Positions 22,073 to 29,149 of a stretch of DNA of 35,452 bases are shown here, piece after piece. The position numbers and the translations under genes were made by a program. Under the pieces are notes generated by a model. That model saw nothing but the letters and a program-made list of their open reading frames with translations, was not told the origin of the DNA and did not search any database. Location: the IMG/VR virus record IMGVR_UViG_3300043570_001468, positions 1 to 35,452 of that record; one strand, given 5' to 3'. Numbering within the stretch: position 1 is the stretch's first letter; the number at the start of each line of letters is the position of its first letter. This stretch comes from a virus.

Positions 22073-23440
22073 ATGAGAAGAAAATTGAGACTTACGGAAT
22101 CCGAATTATATAAAGTTATTAAACGAATCGTTGAGCAAACTGAGGATGAATATTATAAAATATCTCCTGAGGAATACTTGAATATAATGAAATATGCTAG
22201 TAATAATGGTAATATATTCAGAAAAATGAAACAATATGGTGGAAAACCATTATATGTTACGGGAGATTTAAATTTAAGTGGTACGAATGTTAAAGATATT
22301 GGACCGATTGCTTATGTCGATGGTAAATTGGATATTAGTCAAACTAATGTGTCTAATATTGGTGATTTAAAGGCTAAATCATATATTAGTGATTACGGTT
22401 CTCCTCGTGAAAGAATTAGAGATAGACAAGAACTTTTGGGTAAAAAGGCTGAGATGGATTCTAAAAGGGAAGATGATGAGTGGAACTTTCAAAATCAAGA
22501 TGATGATGGGTTGAAAGCTATGGCTTTATTAGAATGGCTTGAGGGTAATGGTGATATTAAAGTATTGGATGATAGTCAAAAAGAAGAGTTAAGAATATTA
22601 ACTCAACAATTAGATGAGCTTAATGCTCGCTATGATGATGAAGATAGAGATGGCGACCCAGATGAGAATGTTGAAATATTAAATCAAATTGAGGAGGTTG
22701 AAGAAAAAGTTGGTGAATTAACCGAAGATGTTGCGGATATATATGATATATACCCAACAGGGTATGAACATTATGGTTTAACCACATTTGAAGTTTTAGT
22801 GGGTGGATTTAAAGATAGGTCATATAGTGTTGGTATTGAAGAAGAAATGGAAAAAGCGGCATTAGAATATGCGGAATCAATAATAGATGAGAACGGAGTT
22901 CAAGGATTCAGACAAGAATTTCTTCAGAATTATTTAGATGAAAATGCGATTATTGAATTTGCTAGAGAAGATTATGAATACACAGTTAGGGATAGTCCTG
23001 ATAGTTACTTTAATGATAATGATTTTGAATTGACTCCGGAGCAAGAAGAAAGAATATCTCAAATTGAATCACAAATTGAAGATTTAGAAGAACAACAAAA
23101 AGAATTAGATTCTGACGATGAGAATTATTATGATTATGAAGAAGATATACAAAATCAAATTGACGCTCTTCAAGAAGAATTAGATAATATTGAGGTTGAT
23201 ACTGAACCAACAGAAGATATGATAGATAATAAGGTTGAGGAATTGGTTCGATACGTTAAAAGAGACCCATTAGATTATCTAATTGAATATGGAATGGAAA
23301 TTAAAGAATTTGTTGATACTGATGCTTTGGCTCAAGGATTAGTTGATGCTGATGGTTGGGGTATGATAAGTAGTTACGATGGTAATTATGATAGTGTTAA
23401 TATCGCCGGTGAGACATATTACGTAATGAGAATTAGTTAA
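22073..23440 (+). CDS. Leader-bearing solenoid/coiled-coil protein (probable virion protein)
   Basis: This 455-residue, strongly acidic protein starts with the leader RKLRLTESELYKVIKRIVEQ (IVE then Gln is a candidate cut). Residues 58-100 form LRR-like short repeats (YVTGDLNLSGTNVKDIG, then YVDGKLDISQTNVSNIG). Charged regions with strong coiled-coil patterns follow (ILTQQLDELNARYDDED; ISQIESQIEDLEEQQKELDS), with Asp/Glu-rich linkers between. The C-terminus (VNIAGETYYVMRIS) is a compact strand. The upstream TTTTG and TATCTTAG at 22045-22057 are imperfect promoter elements, and a TATTTATT lies 3 bases before the ATG. It probably acts as a packaged scaffold or internal protein; the function is unknown. 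Confidence 0.8.
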   Translation: MRRKLRLTESELYKVIKRIVEQTEDEYYKISPEEYLNIMKYASNNGNIFRKMKQYGGKPLYVTGDLNLSGTNVKDIGPIAYVDGKLDISQTNVSNIGDLKAKSYISDYGSPRERIRDRQELLGKKAEMDSKREDDEWNFQNQDDDGLKAMALLEWLEGNGDIKVLDDSQKEELRILTQQLDELNARYDDEDRDGDPDENVEILNQIEEVEEKVGELTEDVADIYDIYPTGYEHYGLTTFEVLVGGFKDRSYSVGIEEEMEKAALEYAESIIDENGVQGFRQEFLQNYLDENAIIEFAREDYEYTVRDSPDSYFNDNDFELTPEQEERISQIESQIEDLEEQQKELDSDDENYYDYEEDIQNQIDALQEELDNIEVDTEPTEDMIDNKVEELVRYVKRDPLDYLIEYGMEIKEFVDTDALAQGLVDADGWGMISSYDGNYDSVNIAGETYYVMRIS

Positions 23441-23488
23441 AACTATTCCTTTTTCCAATTTTTTCCTGTATATTTTAAGTAATATAAT

Positions 23489-24250
23489 ATGGGAATGAAA
23501 CAGAAAAATAAATTTATAATGGATACCGATTGGTTGTTTGACGGTATTCTCGATGCTGAACAAAAACAATATGTATTGTTAGATTACTTCCAAAAGATGA
23601 ATAAACATCTTGAAAGAATGGAGGTTTACCCAATGTTTATTGAACTTTCATTACATTTAGGTAACATACAGACCTTACTTACACAAAATAAAATTTTATA
23701 TGTTGATAAAAAATTAACCTCCAATGATGATGAACTAGTATTGTCTGATTTGAAGGTTAAAGATATTCCCGTTTTAGATGATGAGGAAGTAATTGAGTAT
23801 CACAAAATTTTAAAAAGTAGTCAGCCACAACTGCACGACTATTTCAATTTCGCAAAATCAATTTGGAGTATTGTATATGATTCAATTGATGTTGTGGTAA
23901 AGAAAAATAAAAACAATTTACAGAGTAAATCGGGGTTTTTTTCTTATAAAACCTCGGATAATTTATATATTTGGCAATATACGACAAGAAAAATATATAA
24001 AACCAAAGGACAAACAAAAACATCTTTAAAATTAATCTACAAAGGACAGAAAGATAATTTGACTATCCCGGAAATTATCTCTACTTTTTCAAAAACATAT
24101 GAAAAAAACAACGAGTCAGATTACCCAATCTTTGAGGTGTTTTGTAATGATGTATTTCCGTTAGAACAAACATTAATACCAATTTTTAAACGAAAAATAT
24201 TATCATATGTTAATCAGAATATTAAAATAACTAGAAAACTATTATCATAA
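23489..24250 (+). CDS. Conserved phage hypothetical protein (253 aa)
   Basis: The protein opens MGMKQKNKFIMDTDWLFDGI and then has a helical stretch with AEQKQYVLLDYFQKMNKHLE and YPMFIELSLHLGNIQTLL, a basic central part and a helical end (IPIFKRKILSYVNQNIKI). I recall this DTDWLF..KYVLLDYLQK plan from related phages, without function. No membrane segment or catalytic motif is visible. A possible -7 element (TATATTTT near 23469) precedes it. Its stop overlaps the next start (TAATGG), showing coupling. ATG 23498 or 23519 (second and third Met) could equally serve. Confidence 0.7.
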   Translation: MGMKQKNKFIMDTDWLFDGILDAEQKQYVLLDYFQKMNKHLERMEVYPMFIELSLHLGNIQTLLTQNKILYVDKKLTSNDDELVLSDLKVKDIPVLDDEEVIEYHKILKSSQPQLHDYFNFAKSIWSIVYDSIDVVVKKNKNNLQSKSGFFSYKTSDNLYIWQYTTRKIYKTKGQTKTSLKLIYKGQKDNLTIPEIISTFSKTYEKNNESDYPIFEVFCNDVFPLEQTLIPIFKRKILSYVNQNIKITRKLLS

Positions 24251-24432
24251 TGGACAAAAAACAGATTAAAATCTTAATGGATAAGTTACGACAACCAATC
24301 CACATCAGTTACATCTCTAAATATATTCTTAGAGAGAATATGGATAAAACCAAACAACAATTAGATACTTTAATATCTGAGGGTTATGTTAAGGAAAGTA
24401 AATTAAGTGAAGGGTTCTATGTGGCTATCTAA
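24250..24432 (+). CDS. Small winged-helix-like protein
   Basis: This 60-residue protein begins MDKKQIKILMDKLRQPIHIS. Its helix, helix-turn-helix-like segment (YISKYILRENMDKTKQQLDTL) and final strand pair (GYVKESKLSEGFYVAI) look like a minimal winged helix. A DNA-binding or transcription role is therefore possible but unproven. It is translationally coupled to the preceding gene and overlaps the next by 14 bases. Confidence 0.6.
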   Translation: MDKKQIKILMDKLRQPIHISYISKYILRENMDKTKQQLDTLISEGYVKESKLSEGFYVAI

Positions 24433-24640
24433 AAAAACATATCATATAGGTGATGGTTGTCGTCAAACTGTTATTAAATTCTTTAATAACGATATTCTAT
24501 TTAGTACATCACCATCTGGATGGTTTATTAAATTTAATAGTGGGGTTGGAATTAATGTCACAACAAAACCATTATTCTCTGTGAGAAATGGTTATAAAAA
24601 ATCCCTTAAATTGGGTAAATATTATTTAGTAAAATTATGA
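24419..24640 (+). CDS. Small beta-rich hypothetical protein
   Basis: This 73-residue basic protein starts MWLSKKTYHIGDGCRQTV at ATG 24419. A GTG at 24407 is possible but adds only four residues. It has repeated short strands (TVIKFFNNDILFSTS; GWFIKFNSGVGINV) and a Lys-rich end (KKSLKLGKYYLVKL). It overlaps the preceding gene by 14 bases and the next by 4 (ATGA). There is no known family. Confidence 0.55.
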   Translation: MWLSKKTYHIGDGCRQTVIKFFNNDILFSTSPSGWFIKFNSGVGINVTTKPLFSVRNGYKKSLKLGKYYLVKL

Positions 24641-25035
24641 GTGATATCACAAATGAAGTTTTTAAAACAATTGAACCGTTAAAAGAAAATAGGTTTCTTA
24701 TTAATGTTAATGATGAAGTTAACATTCCGGAATATTTGTTCCGTAAATTCCATATTGAAAATATTGGAGAAGATTTTATTTTCACAACAGAAATTTATCA
24801 AACCGTACAATATACATTTAATCCTGTGGATTTAACCAAGATTACGACTATTGTTCTTAAATTTTTAGGTCCGGTAGGTGATTTAGTTGGTGGGTTACAT
24901 ATGTTAGTTAAGGGTTCTAATATGGAAATGATTGGAGATTATGGTAGTGATGAATTATTAAATGTTAGATTTAGATTTGTTGTTAAACCGAACGATATTA
25001 ACCTATTATGTCAAGATATTAAGAAAGATGAATAA
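24637..25035 (+). CDS. Possible virion (tail-associated) protein
   Basis: This 132-residue protein, starting MSDITNEVFKTIEPLKENRF, has a beta-sandwich-like strand order: RFLINVNDEVNIPEY, DFIFTTEIYQTVQYTF, TTIVLKFLGPVGDLVGG and a final VRFRFVVKP. The IVLKFLGPVGD-type strand followed by a loop and a long strand resembles small tail-tube or baseplate-like proteins of related phages as I remember them; this is weak evidence. It overlaps the upstream gene by 4 bases and the DUF3310 gene by 8, so its expression is tied to early-looking neighbours. That fits poorly with a pure late role. Confidence 0.55.
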   Translation: MSDITNEVFKTIEPLKENRFLINVNDEVNIPEYLFRKFHIENIGEDFIFTTEIYQTVQYTFNPVDLTKITTIVLKFLGPVGDLVGGLHMLVKGSNMEMIGDYGSDELLNVRFRFVVKPNDINLLCQDIKKDE

Positions 25036-25258
25036 AGAAATGGTAAACCACCCGGAACATTACGGTGGACAAGATAACCCATATGAGGTTGTAAAAGTGT
25101 GTGAGGCTTGGAATCTTGACGCGGATGCTTACATTTTCAACGTAGTTAAATATGTTGCGAGAGCGGGATTAAAAGATTCGGATAAAGAAATACAAGATTT
25201 AAAGAAAGCGTTGTGGTATTTGAATCGTAAAATTGAACGATTAGAAAATGGAAATTAA
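25028..25258 (+). CDS. DUF3310 family protein
   Basis: This 76-residue protein carries the DUF3310 signature in order: VNHPEHYGGQDNPYEVVKVC, a WNLDADAYIFNVVKYVARAG core and a KKALWYLNRKIERL helix. The family is very common in phages, often annotated as nucleotide-kinase-related, but its function is not established. ATG 25028 was chosen; ATG 25040 would also keep the whole domain. A longer frame starting at 24962 would read into the previous gene and is unnecessary. It overlaps both neighbours. Confidence 0.85.
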   Translation: MNKEMVNHPEHYGGQDNPYEVVKVCEAWNLDADAYIFNVVKYVARAGLKDSDKEIQDLKKALWYLNRKIERLENGN

Positions 25259-25424
25259 TAAAGAGTATTTAGAAATTTTATTAGGAAAAGAAATTTTAGA
25301 TTTCAAAGTGGGGATTACTAAAAATAAGATTACTGAGGTTAAAGTTATTCCTAAATCAAAGGTTCAAGAGATTGAAGTGATGATTTATGTTAATAATGAA
25401 AGAATAGATGAGAATGTTGATTGA
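25248..25424 (+). CDS. Small hypothetical protein (58 aa)
   Basis: A 58-residue frame starts MEINKEYLEILLGKEILDFK at ATG 25248, inside the last codons of DUF3310, and stops at TGA 25422-25424 inside the next gene. It has one helix followed by strands (EVKVIPKSKVQEIEVMIYV). It fills an otherwise empty 150-base gap, and its overlaps of 11 and 17 bases follow the local pattern of coupled genes. No homologous family is known to me. Confidence 0.6.
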   Translation: MEINKEYLEILLGKEILDFKVGITKNKITEVKVIPKSKVQEIEVMIYVNNERIDENVD

Positions 25425-25710
25425 TATTGATGAATACGCGGAAGGTGCGGTCCTATTGGATGGTTTAGAGGATGCTATCATAGGTATTGTTGAGGACTTT
25501 GGTTCTCCGGGAAGGAAAATGTTATATTCCAAACCAAGAATATTAAAAATCCTACAAGAAAGAGACCTAATGACTTATGGTGAAGCGGAAGAGTTTTACG
25601 ATTATAATATATTAGGGTTACACGCAGGTGAGCAGAACGCAGTATTTTTAGATTTAGAGATTACACCAATAAAAAAAGAAGATGGTTGGGAATATAAATT
25701 AACAGAGTAA
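25408..25710 (+). CDS. Small conserved phage protein (100 aa)
   Basis: This protein starts MRMLIDIDEYAEGAVLLDGL at ATG 25408, though ATG 25414 would also serve. It has a central AIIGIVEDFGSPGRKMLYSK segment, then ILKILQERDLMTYGEAEEFY and YNILGLHAGEQNAVFLDLE. I recall this arrangement in many phages and some plasmids, uncharacterised. It is acidic and soluble. The gene is one base before the methyltransferase start and is likely in the same operon. Confidence 0.75.
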   Translation: MRMLIDIDEYAEGAVLLDGLEDAIIGIVEDFGSPGRKMLYSKPRILKILQERDLMTYGEAEEFYDYNILGLHAGEQNAVFLDLEITPIKKEDGWEYKLTE

Positions 25711-25711
25711 T

Positions 25712-26569
25712 ATGATAGAGACAGGAAAGATAATTAATGGTGATTGTGTTGAGGTTATGAAAACATTTCCTGAAGGGTGTGTGGATTTAATTTGTACTAG
25801 TCCCCCATATTCAGTTAACATCAAATATGATGTTTATGACGATACTATTCCCATGGACGAGTATTGGGATTTTACGACTAAATGGCTAACGGAAGCTTAC
25901 AGGGTATTAAAAGATGATGGTAGAGTTGCGATTAATGTTCCGATAGAGACTAATGTCCAAGAGAGGGGTGGTAGAATATTATTCAATGCGGAATTTTGGA
26001 TGAAGATGAAAGAAGTTGGGTTTAAGTTTTTTGGTATGATTGATTTAAATGAAGATAGTCCTCATAGAGTTAGACAAACTGCGTGGGGTTCTTGGATGTC
26101 AGCATCCAGTCCCTACTTATACAATCCAAAAGAATGTGTTATATTGGCTTATAAGAAAACTAGTAAAAAACTAACTAAAGGTGAGTCACAATGGAAAGGT
26201 ACCCCAACGGAAATAATTACAGAAGAGGGGAAAGTTAAAAACAAGATGGTTTATAAGGATGAGGATAAAAAAGAATTTATGAATTTGGTTTTTGCTAGAT
26301 GGGATTATTTTTCAGATACTAAATCATTAACTAAGGCTACATTTAGCTTAGATATCCCATCAAAGGCAATTAAGATATTATCATATAAGAACGATATTGT
26401 TCTTGACCCCTTCATGGGTAGCGGGACTTCGGCGGTCGCGGCGGAAATGTTACAAAGACGATGGATTGGAATTGAGTTGTCTCCGGATTACACGGAGATT
26501 GCACGTAAAAGAGTTCAGTCGTTAATTGATGAGAGAAAACAATTAGAATTAGAATTAAAAGAGGTTTAA
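25712..26569 (+). CDS. Site-specific DNA methyltransferase, beta class (N4-cytosine or N6-adenine)
   Basis: This 285-residue protein has the catalytic motif first (ICTSPPYSVNIKYD; TSPPY at 29-33) and the AdoMet-binding motif near the end (LDPFMGSGTSAVAAE; D232, GSGT to residue 239). This order marks the beta class of amino-methyltransferases. SPPY rather than DPPY favours N4-cytosine, without excluding N6-adenine. The sequence between (RVLKDDGRVAINVP, WGSWMSASSPYLYNP) is typical of stand-alone phage enzymes. Together with the Dam-like enzyme it would give two methylation marks, useful against several restriction systems. No restriction partner is in the window. The stop codon is in the loop of its terminator. 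Confidence 0.93.
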   Translation: MIETGKIINGDCVEVMKTFPEGCVDLICTSPPYSVNIKYDVYDDTIPMDEYWDFTTKWLTEAYRVLKDDGRVAINVPIETNVQERGGRILFNAEFWMKMKEVGFKFFGMIDLNEDSPHRVRQTAWGSWMSASSPYLYNPKECVILAYKKTSKKLTKGESQWKGTPTEIITEEGKVKNKMVYKDEDKKEFMNLVFARWDYFSDTKSLTKATFSLDIPSKAIKILSYKNDIVLDPFMGSGTSAVAAEMLQRRWIGIELSPDYTEIARKRVQSLIDERKQLELELKEV

Positions 26570-26582
26570 CAACCTCTTTTTT
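26558..26582 (+). terminator. Terminator overlapping the methyltransferase stop codon
   Basis: AAAGAGGTT (26558-26566) pairs with AACCTCTTT (26571-26579) around a TAAC loop that contains the stop TAA, followed by a T run. It isolates the downstream late-type gene. Confidence 0.85.
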
Positions 26583-26592
26583 AATTTCAGTA

Positions 26593-26600
26593 TATTTATA
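26593..26600 (+). promoter_or_regulatory. Candidate phage late promoter box (ATATTTATAA type)
   Basis: TATTTATA within ATATTTATAACTAAAAC lies 15 bases before the ATG at 26616, directly after a terminator. Since readthrough is blocked, this is the best-isolated example that a promoter should lie here. No TTTG is found at -33. Confidence 0.6.
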
Positions 26601-26615
26601 ACTAAAACAAATACT

Positions 26616-26975
26616 ATGTCAAAAAGATTTATAATTTCAGAAGATGAAAAAAGAGATATCCGTTCAAGATACGGATTGGTTAATGAACAAAATGAAAGTC
26701 CTGAACTTAAAAAGGGGATTCAATGTTTTCTTAATAAAAAAGGGTTTAGAGACGATAAGAATCAACCATTAAAGATTGATGGGTTATTAGCTGGTAAAAC
26801 AGCAGCGGCTTTAAGTAAATATCAATCTAAGATTGGTGTGTCTCCGGCTGATGGTGTTTGGGGTCCAATGACTCAAAATAAAATGCCGGATAGTGACGTT
26901 CAAATTTTTAAACAATGTGTTTCTGATGAAGGTAGTTTTATCGATAAAGGGTTACATATGTTTGGATTAGATTAA
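26616..26975 (+). CDS. Leader-bearing peptidoglycan-binding protein
   Basis: This 119-residue protein starts KRFIISEDEKRDIRSRYGLV and then NEQ; the DIRSRYGLVNEQ segment matches EDIRRQYGLLTEQ of the protein at 6125. VNE then Gln is a candidate processing site at about residue 24. The rest is a PG_binding_1-type helical repeat (LKIDGLLAGKTAAALSKYQS, then VSPADGVWGPMTQNKM), which binds cell-wall peptidoglycan. No hydrolase domain is attached, so it could be a processed virion component that holds the wall or helps entry. It is transcribed alone from a late-type box and converges on a reverse-strand DUF192 gene with a 4-base overlap. Confidence 0.8.
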   Translation: MSKRFIISEDEKRDIRSRYGLVNEQNESPELKKGIQCFLNKKGFRDDKNQPLKIDGLLAGKTAAALSKYQSKIGVSPADGVWGPMTQNKMPDSDVQIFKQCVSDEGSFIDKGLHMFGLD

Positions 26976-27319
26976 TCTAAGTGATTAATATTGTCTCCGG
27001 ACTTAATTCCTAATTTTTTACAGGTACCACCTTGAAGTTCAAGTATCATATCACCTTCACCACAATAGTTTCCACAATCTTTGGTTTTACAAGGGGGACA
27101 GTTGTGGTGAATTTTTGTTATAACATCATCTTCAATAAAGATTATATCGAGATTTGTTATACAATTCTTCATCCAAAAACAATGTTGTCCTTCGGACATA
27201 ATAAATAACATACCATTAAAGGTATCGTCAAATCGTTTGTTCATCATACCTTGACTTGTGTCTTTGGATGATATTACAGTTTTGACTTTGAATTTATTTT
27301 TGTTTATAGTTAATTCCAT
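26972..27319 (-). CDS. DUF192 family protein with extra cysteines
   Basis: This 115-residue reverse-strand protein opens MELTINKNKFKVKTVISSKD and has the DUF192 signature: GMMNKRFDDTFNGMLFIM, then HCFWMKNCITNLDIIFIED, a Pro-Cys region and a final LELQGGTCKKLGIKSGD. Between the strands it carries five clustered cysteines (NCPPCKTKDCGNYCGEGD has four of them), unusual for the family and suggestive of metal binding. The family function is unknown. Most bacterial members have a signal peptide; this one starts at the domain, so it is cytoplasmic. I chose ATG 27319 because the longer frame would add a hydrophobic run lacking a good signal and overlapping the divergent Nudix gene. Confidence 0.8.
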   Translation of the reverse strand: MELTINKNKFKVKTVISSKDTSQGMMNKRFDDTFNGMLFIMSEGQHCFWMKNCITNLDIIFIEDDVITKIHHNCPPCKTKDCGNYCGEGDMILELQGGTCKKLGIKSGDNINHLD

Positions 27320-27348
27320 ATACATATAAATACACAAAAAAATATAAA

Positions 27349-27771
27349 ATGAAAGATATAAATACATTTGCTGGTGTAATTGTTAAATCGGGTGATGAGG
27401 TTTTATTAGGTAAAAGGAATAAACATAAAACACTACCGGGAGAATGGTCTATTTTTGGGGGACATCTTCACGAGGGTGAGGCTCCGATTGATGCTAGTCG
27501 TAGAGAATTTTATGAGGAAACAAACATAAAACTTGATGGTAAGTTAAAACTTGCGGGGTTTATTAACAGACATAGGGATGGGACAAAGACCAAAGGACTT
27601 ATGTATGTATTCTTTTATGATAGTGATGAGAAGTTAATACCTGATTTAAATTCTGCGAAAGACGGGAATGAACATTCGGAATTTAAGTACTTTAACCTTA
27701 AAAACTTACCATTCAACAATAAAACGGACCAATTATATAAAATAATTACGAGAATCTTAGAAAAAGATTAA
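27349..27771 (+). CDS. Nudix hydrolase
   Basis: This 140-residue protein starts MKDINTFAGVIVKSGDEVLL and has a complete Nudix box at residues 38-60 (GHLHEGEAPIDASRREFYEE, followed by TNI) with the catalytic REFYEE glutamates E53, E56 and E57. It hydrolyses a nucleoside diphosphate linked to another moiety. A phage enzyme might clean oxidised nucleotides, degrade signalling nucleotides or decap RNA; the sequence does not decide. It diverges from the DUF192 gene with 29 bases between starts, a spacer containing ATATAAATA (27324-27332). Confidence 0.92.
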   Translation: MKDINTFAGVIVKSGDEVLLGKRNKHKTLPGEWSIFGGHLHEGEAPIDASRREFYEETNIKLDGKLKLAGFINRHRDGTKTKGLMYVFFYDSDEKLIPDLNSAKDGNEHSEFKYFNLKNLPFNNKTDQLYKIITRILEKD

Positions 27772-27790
27772 CTTTTTTGATTTTACTATA

Positions 27791-27798
27791 TATTTATA
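27791..27798 (+). promoter_or_regulatory. Candidate phage late promoter box without a following gene
   Basis: TATTTATA (27791-27798, within TATATATTTATATTC) is followed not by an ATG but by a 42-base spacer and a terminator. It could make a short RNA. This box lacks the AAAAAC extension of the others. Confidence 0.35.
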
Positions 27799-27876
27799 TT
27801 CTCATAAGCCAACAGCCCCTTTCTTAGCTGGTATAGTAAAAACCTCAACAGAGTAAAATTTGTTGAGGTTTTTTTT
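27799..27876 (+). ncRNA. Candidate small RNA ending at a terminator
   Basis: After the late-type box, about 40 bases with relatively high G+C (AAGCCAACAGCCCC onward) run to a rho-independent terminator with no start codon or frame. CAGC (27810-27813) can pair with GCTG (27825-27828). A 50-80 nt RNA is possible; an alternative is a mere 3' untranslated region of the Nudix gene. Confidence 0.3.
27841..27876 (+). terminator. Rho-independent terminator, fused to the next promoter
   Basis: AACCTCAACA (27841-27850) pairs perfectly with TGTTGAGGTT (27861-27870), followed by TTTTTT. The end of the T run plus G is the -33 TTTG of the downstream promoter. Confidence 0.85.
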
Positions 27877-27904
27877 GTTTATATCAAAAATAGTTTTATC
27901 TTTG
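27874..27904 (+). promoter_or_regulatory. Bacteroidota-type promoter
   Basis: TTTG (27874-27877), 19 bases, then TATCTTTG (27897-27904) match the consensus exactly. Transcription should begin close to 27910, in front of ATG 27929. Confidence 0.8.
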
Positions 27905-27928
27905 TCGGGAATTAAAAATTTAGATAAG

Positions 27929-28309
27929 ATGGAAAAAGAGTTCATAGGTTACACAGAAGCATTATCTTTAAAAGAATTAGGATTTGATGAACCTTGTTTA
28001 GGGTTTTATGATGACCTTGATAACAATAAACCAATAGGAGGTAATTTTCCTTGTGACGGAAAAAATTCAGCACCAACATTCTCACAATGCTTTAGATTTT
28101 TTAGAGAGGAGTATGGTTTGAGAGGATTTATTGGGTTTAGACCGAATGTAAAACAATTTGATTGTCACATTTATGATATGTCTTTGTCAGGTAAAGAATA
28201 TGTTAAACAAAGAACAATGGAAGAGTTTAACAAAGACCCTAAAGTTGGGACTTATGAAGAAGCAGAACTTGAATGTTTGGTCAAGCTGATAGATATTGTT
28301 AAGAAGTAG
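27929..28309 (+). CDS. Conserved hypothetical protein (126 aa)
   Basis: This protein starts MEKEFIGYTEALSLKELGFD. ATG 27929 is used because the longer frame from 27860 runs through the terminator and promoter. It has a recognisable pattern: ALSLKELGFDEPCLGFYD, then FSQCFRFFREEYGLRGF. I recall LKELGFDEPC..AFRWFREKY proteins as a family common in phages and mobile elements of Bacteroidota, with no known function. The C-terminal GTYEEAELECLVKLIDIVK is helical. It begins the early-type gene run. Confidence 0.8.
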   Translation: MEKEFIGYTEALSLKELGFDEPCLGFYDDLDNNKPIGGNFPCDGKNSAPTFSQCFRFFREEYGLRGFIGFRPNVKQFDCHIYDMSLSGKEYVKQRTMEEFNKDPKVGTYEEAELECLVKLIDIVKK

Positions 28310-28353
28310 AACTTAAAAGGTTAATTGGTATGGTTTTTGTGATATATATATGT

Positions 28354-29148
28354 ATGAAAACATATATATACATATTACAAGACCCTGACACATTATCTGT
28401 AAGATATGTAGGGAAAACTACAAACTTTAAGAAAAGATTGTATCAACATACTAATAAAAAAGTTCAAGAATACTCAAGAAAAAGACATCTTTCAAATTGG
28501 TTATTAAAATTAATAAAAAATAACAAAAAACCAATTATGACAATTATAGATGAAACAGAAGATGATTGGAGAAGTCTTGAAATATATTGGATAAGTCAGT
28601 TTAAATCATGGGGTTTTAATTTAGTAAACTTAACAATAGGTGGTGATGGTACTGATGGTTATAATCATACTAAAGAAACAATTGATAAGTTGTCTGAAAT
28701 GATTACTTGTGTATCACCTAATGGAATACATTATTCAGGTAATTGTAAAGAAATTGCTAATATAATTGGTGTAACAAGTTCAGCTATTTATAATACTTTG
28801 TATAAATCTATAACAGGTAAAGTAAAAGGTTATCATAGTTTTAAAATGCTTACACCTAATGATAGATATTTAGCTAATTTAGAAATAATAAAACAAGATA
28901 AACCTAAAATATCAGAATTATGTAAACAAGTATCATCAGCAAATTGTAAAAGATTGTTTAGTAAACCAATAGTTCAATATGATAAATCAATGAATATCAT
29001 AACTGAATATGAATCTCTTTCAGAAGCTGCAAGACAAACAAATATAAATACTCAAAATATATCTTCTGTGTGTTTAGGTAAAAATAAATCGGCAGGAGGT
29101 TATATATGGAAGTATAAAAAATTAATAGAAATAGTAAAAGAAAAATAA
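28354..29148 (+). CDS. GIY-YIG homing endonuclease with C-terminal NUMOD1-like domain
   Basis: The 264-residue protein starts MKTYIYILQDPDTLSVRYVG, holding the YIY and YVG elements (variant of GIY-YIG). The Arg region (KTTNFKKRLYQHTN) and a catalytic Glu in RSLEIYWISQF follow. The C-terminal end (KPIVQYDKSMNIITEYESLS, then EAARQTNINTQNISSVCLGK and YIWKYK) is a NUMOD1-type DNA-binding repeat, and an earlier copy-like segment (ITCVSPNGIHYSGNCKEIAN) precedes it. This is a mobile free-standing nuclease gene. Its codon use and A-rich composition differ slightly from the neighbours, consistent with recent insertion. ATG 28354 fits the domain start. Confidence 0.9.
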   Translation: MKTYIYILQDPDTLSVRYVGKTTNFKKRLYQHTNKKVQEYSRKRHLSNWLLKLIKNNKKPIMTIIDETEDDWRSLEIYWISQFKSWGFNLVNLTIGGDGTDGYNHTKETIDKLSEMITCVSPNGIHYSGNCKEIANIIGVTSSAIYNTLYKSITGKVKGYHSFKMLTPNDRYLANLEIIKQDKPKISELCKQVSSANCKRLFSKPIVQYDKSMNIITEYESLSEAARQTNINTQNISSVCLGKNKSAGGYIWKYKKLIEIVKEK

Positions 29149-29149
29149 T

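Noticed and set aside
27324-27332. T4-type late promoter TATAAATA before the Nudix gene
   Set aside because: A single standard-orientation match in an AT-rich spacer shared by divergent genes; the reverse orientation recurs before late-type genes, so this one cannot be assigned to either strand.
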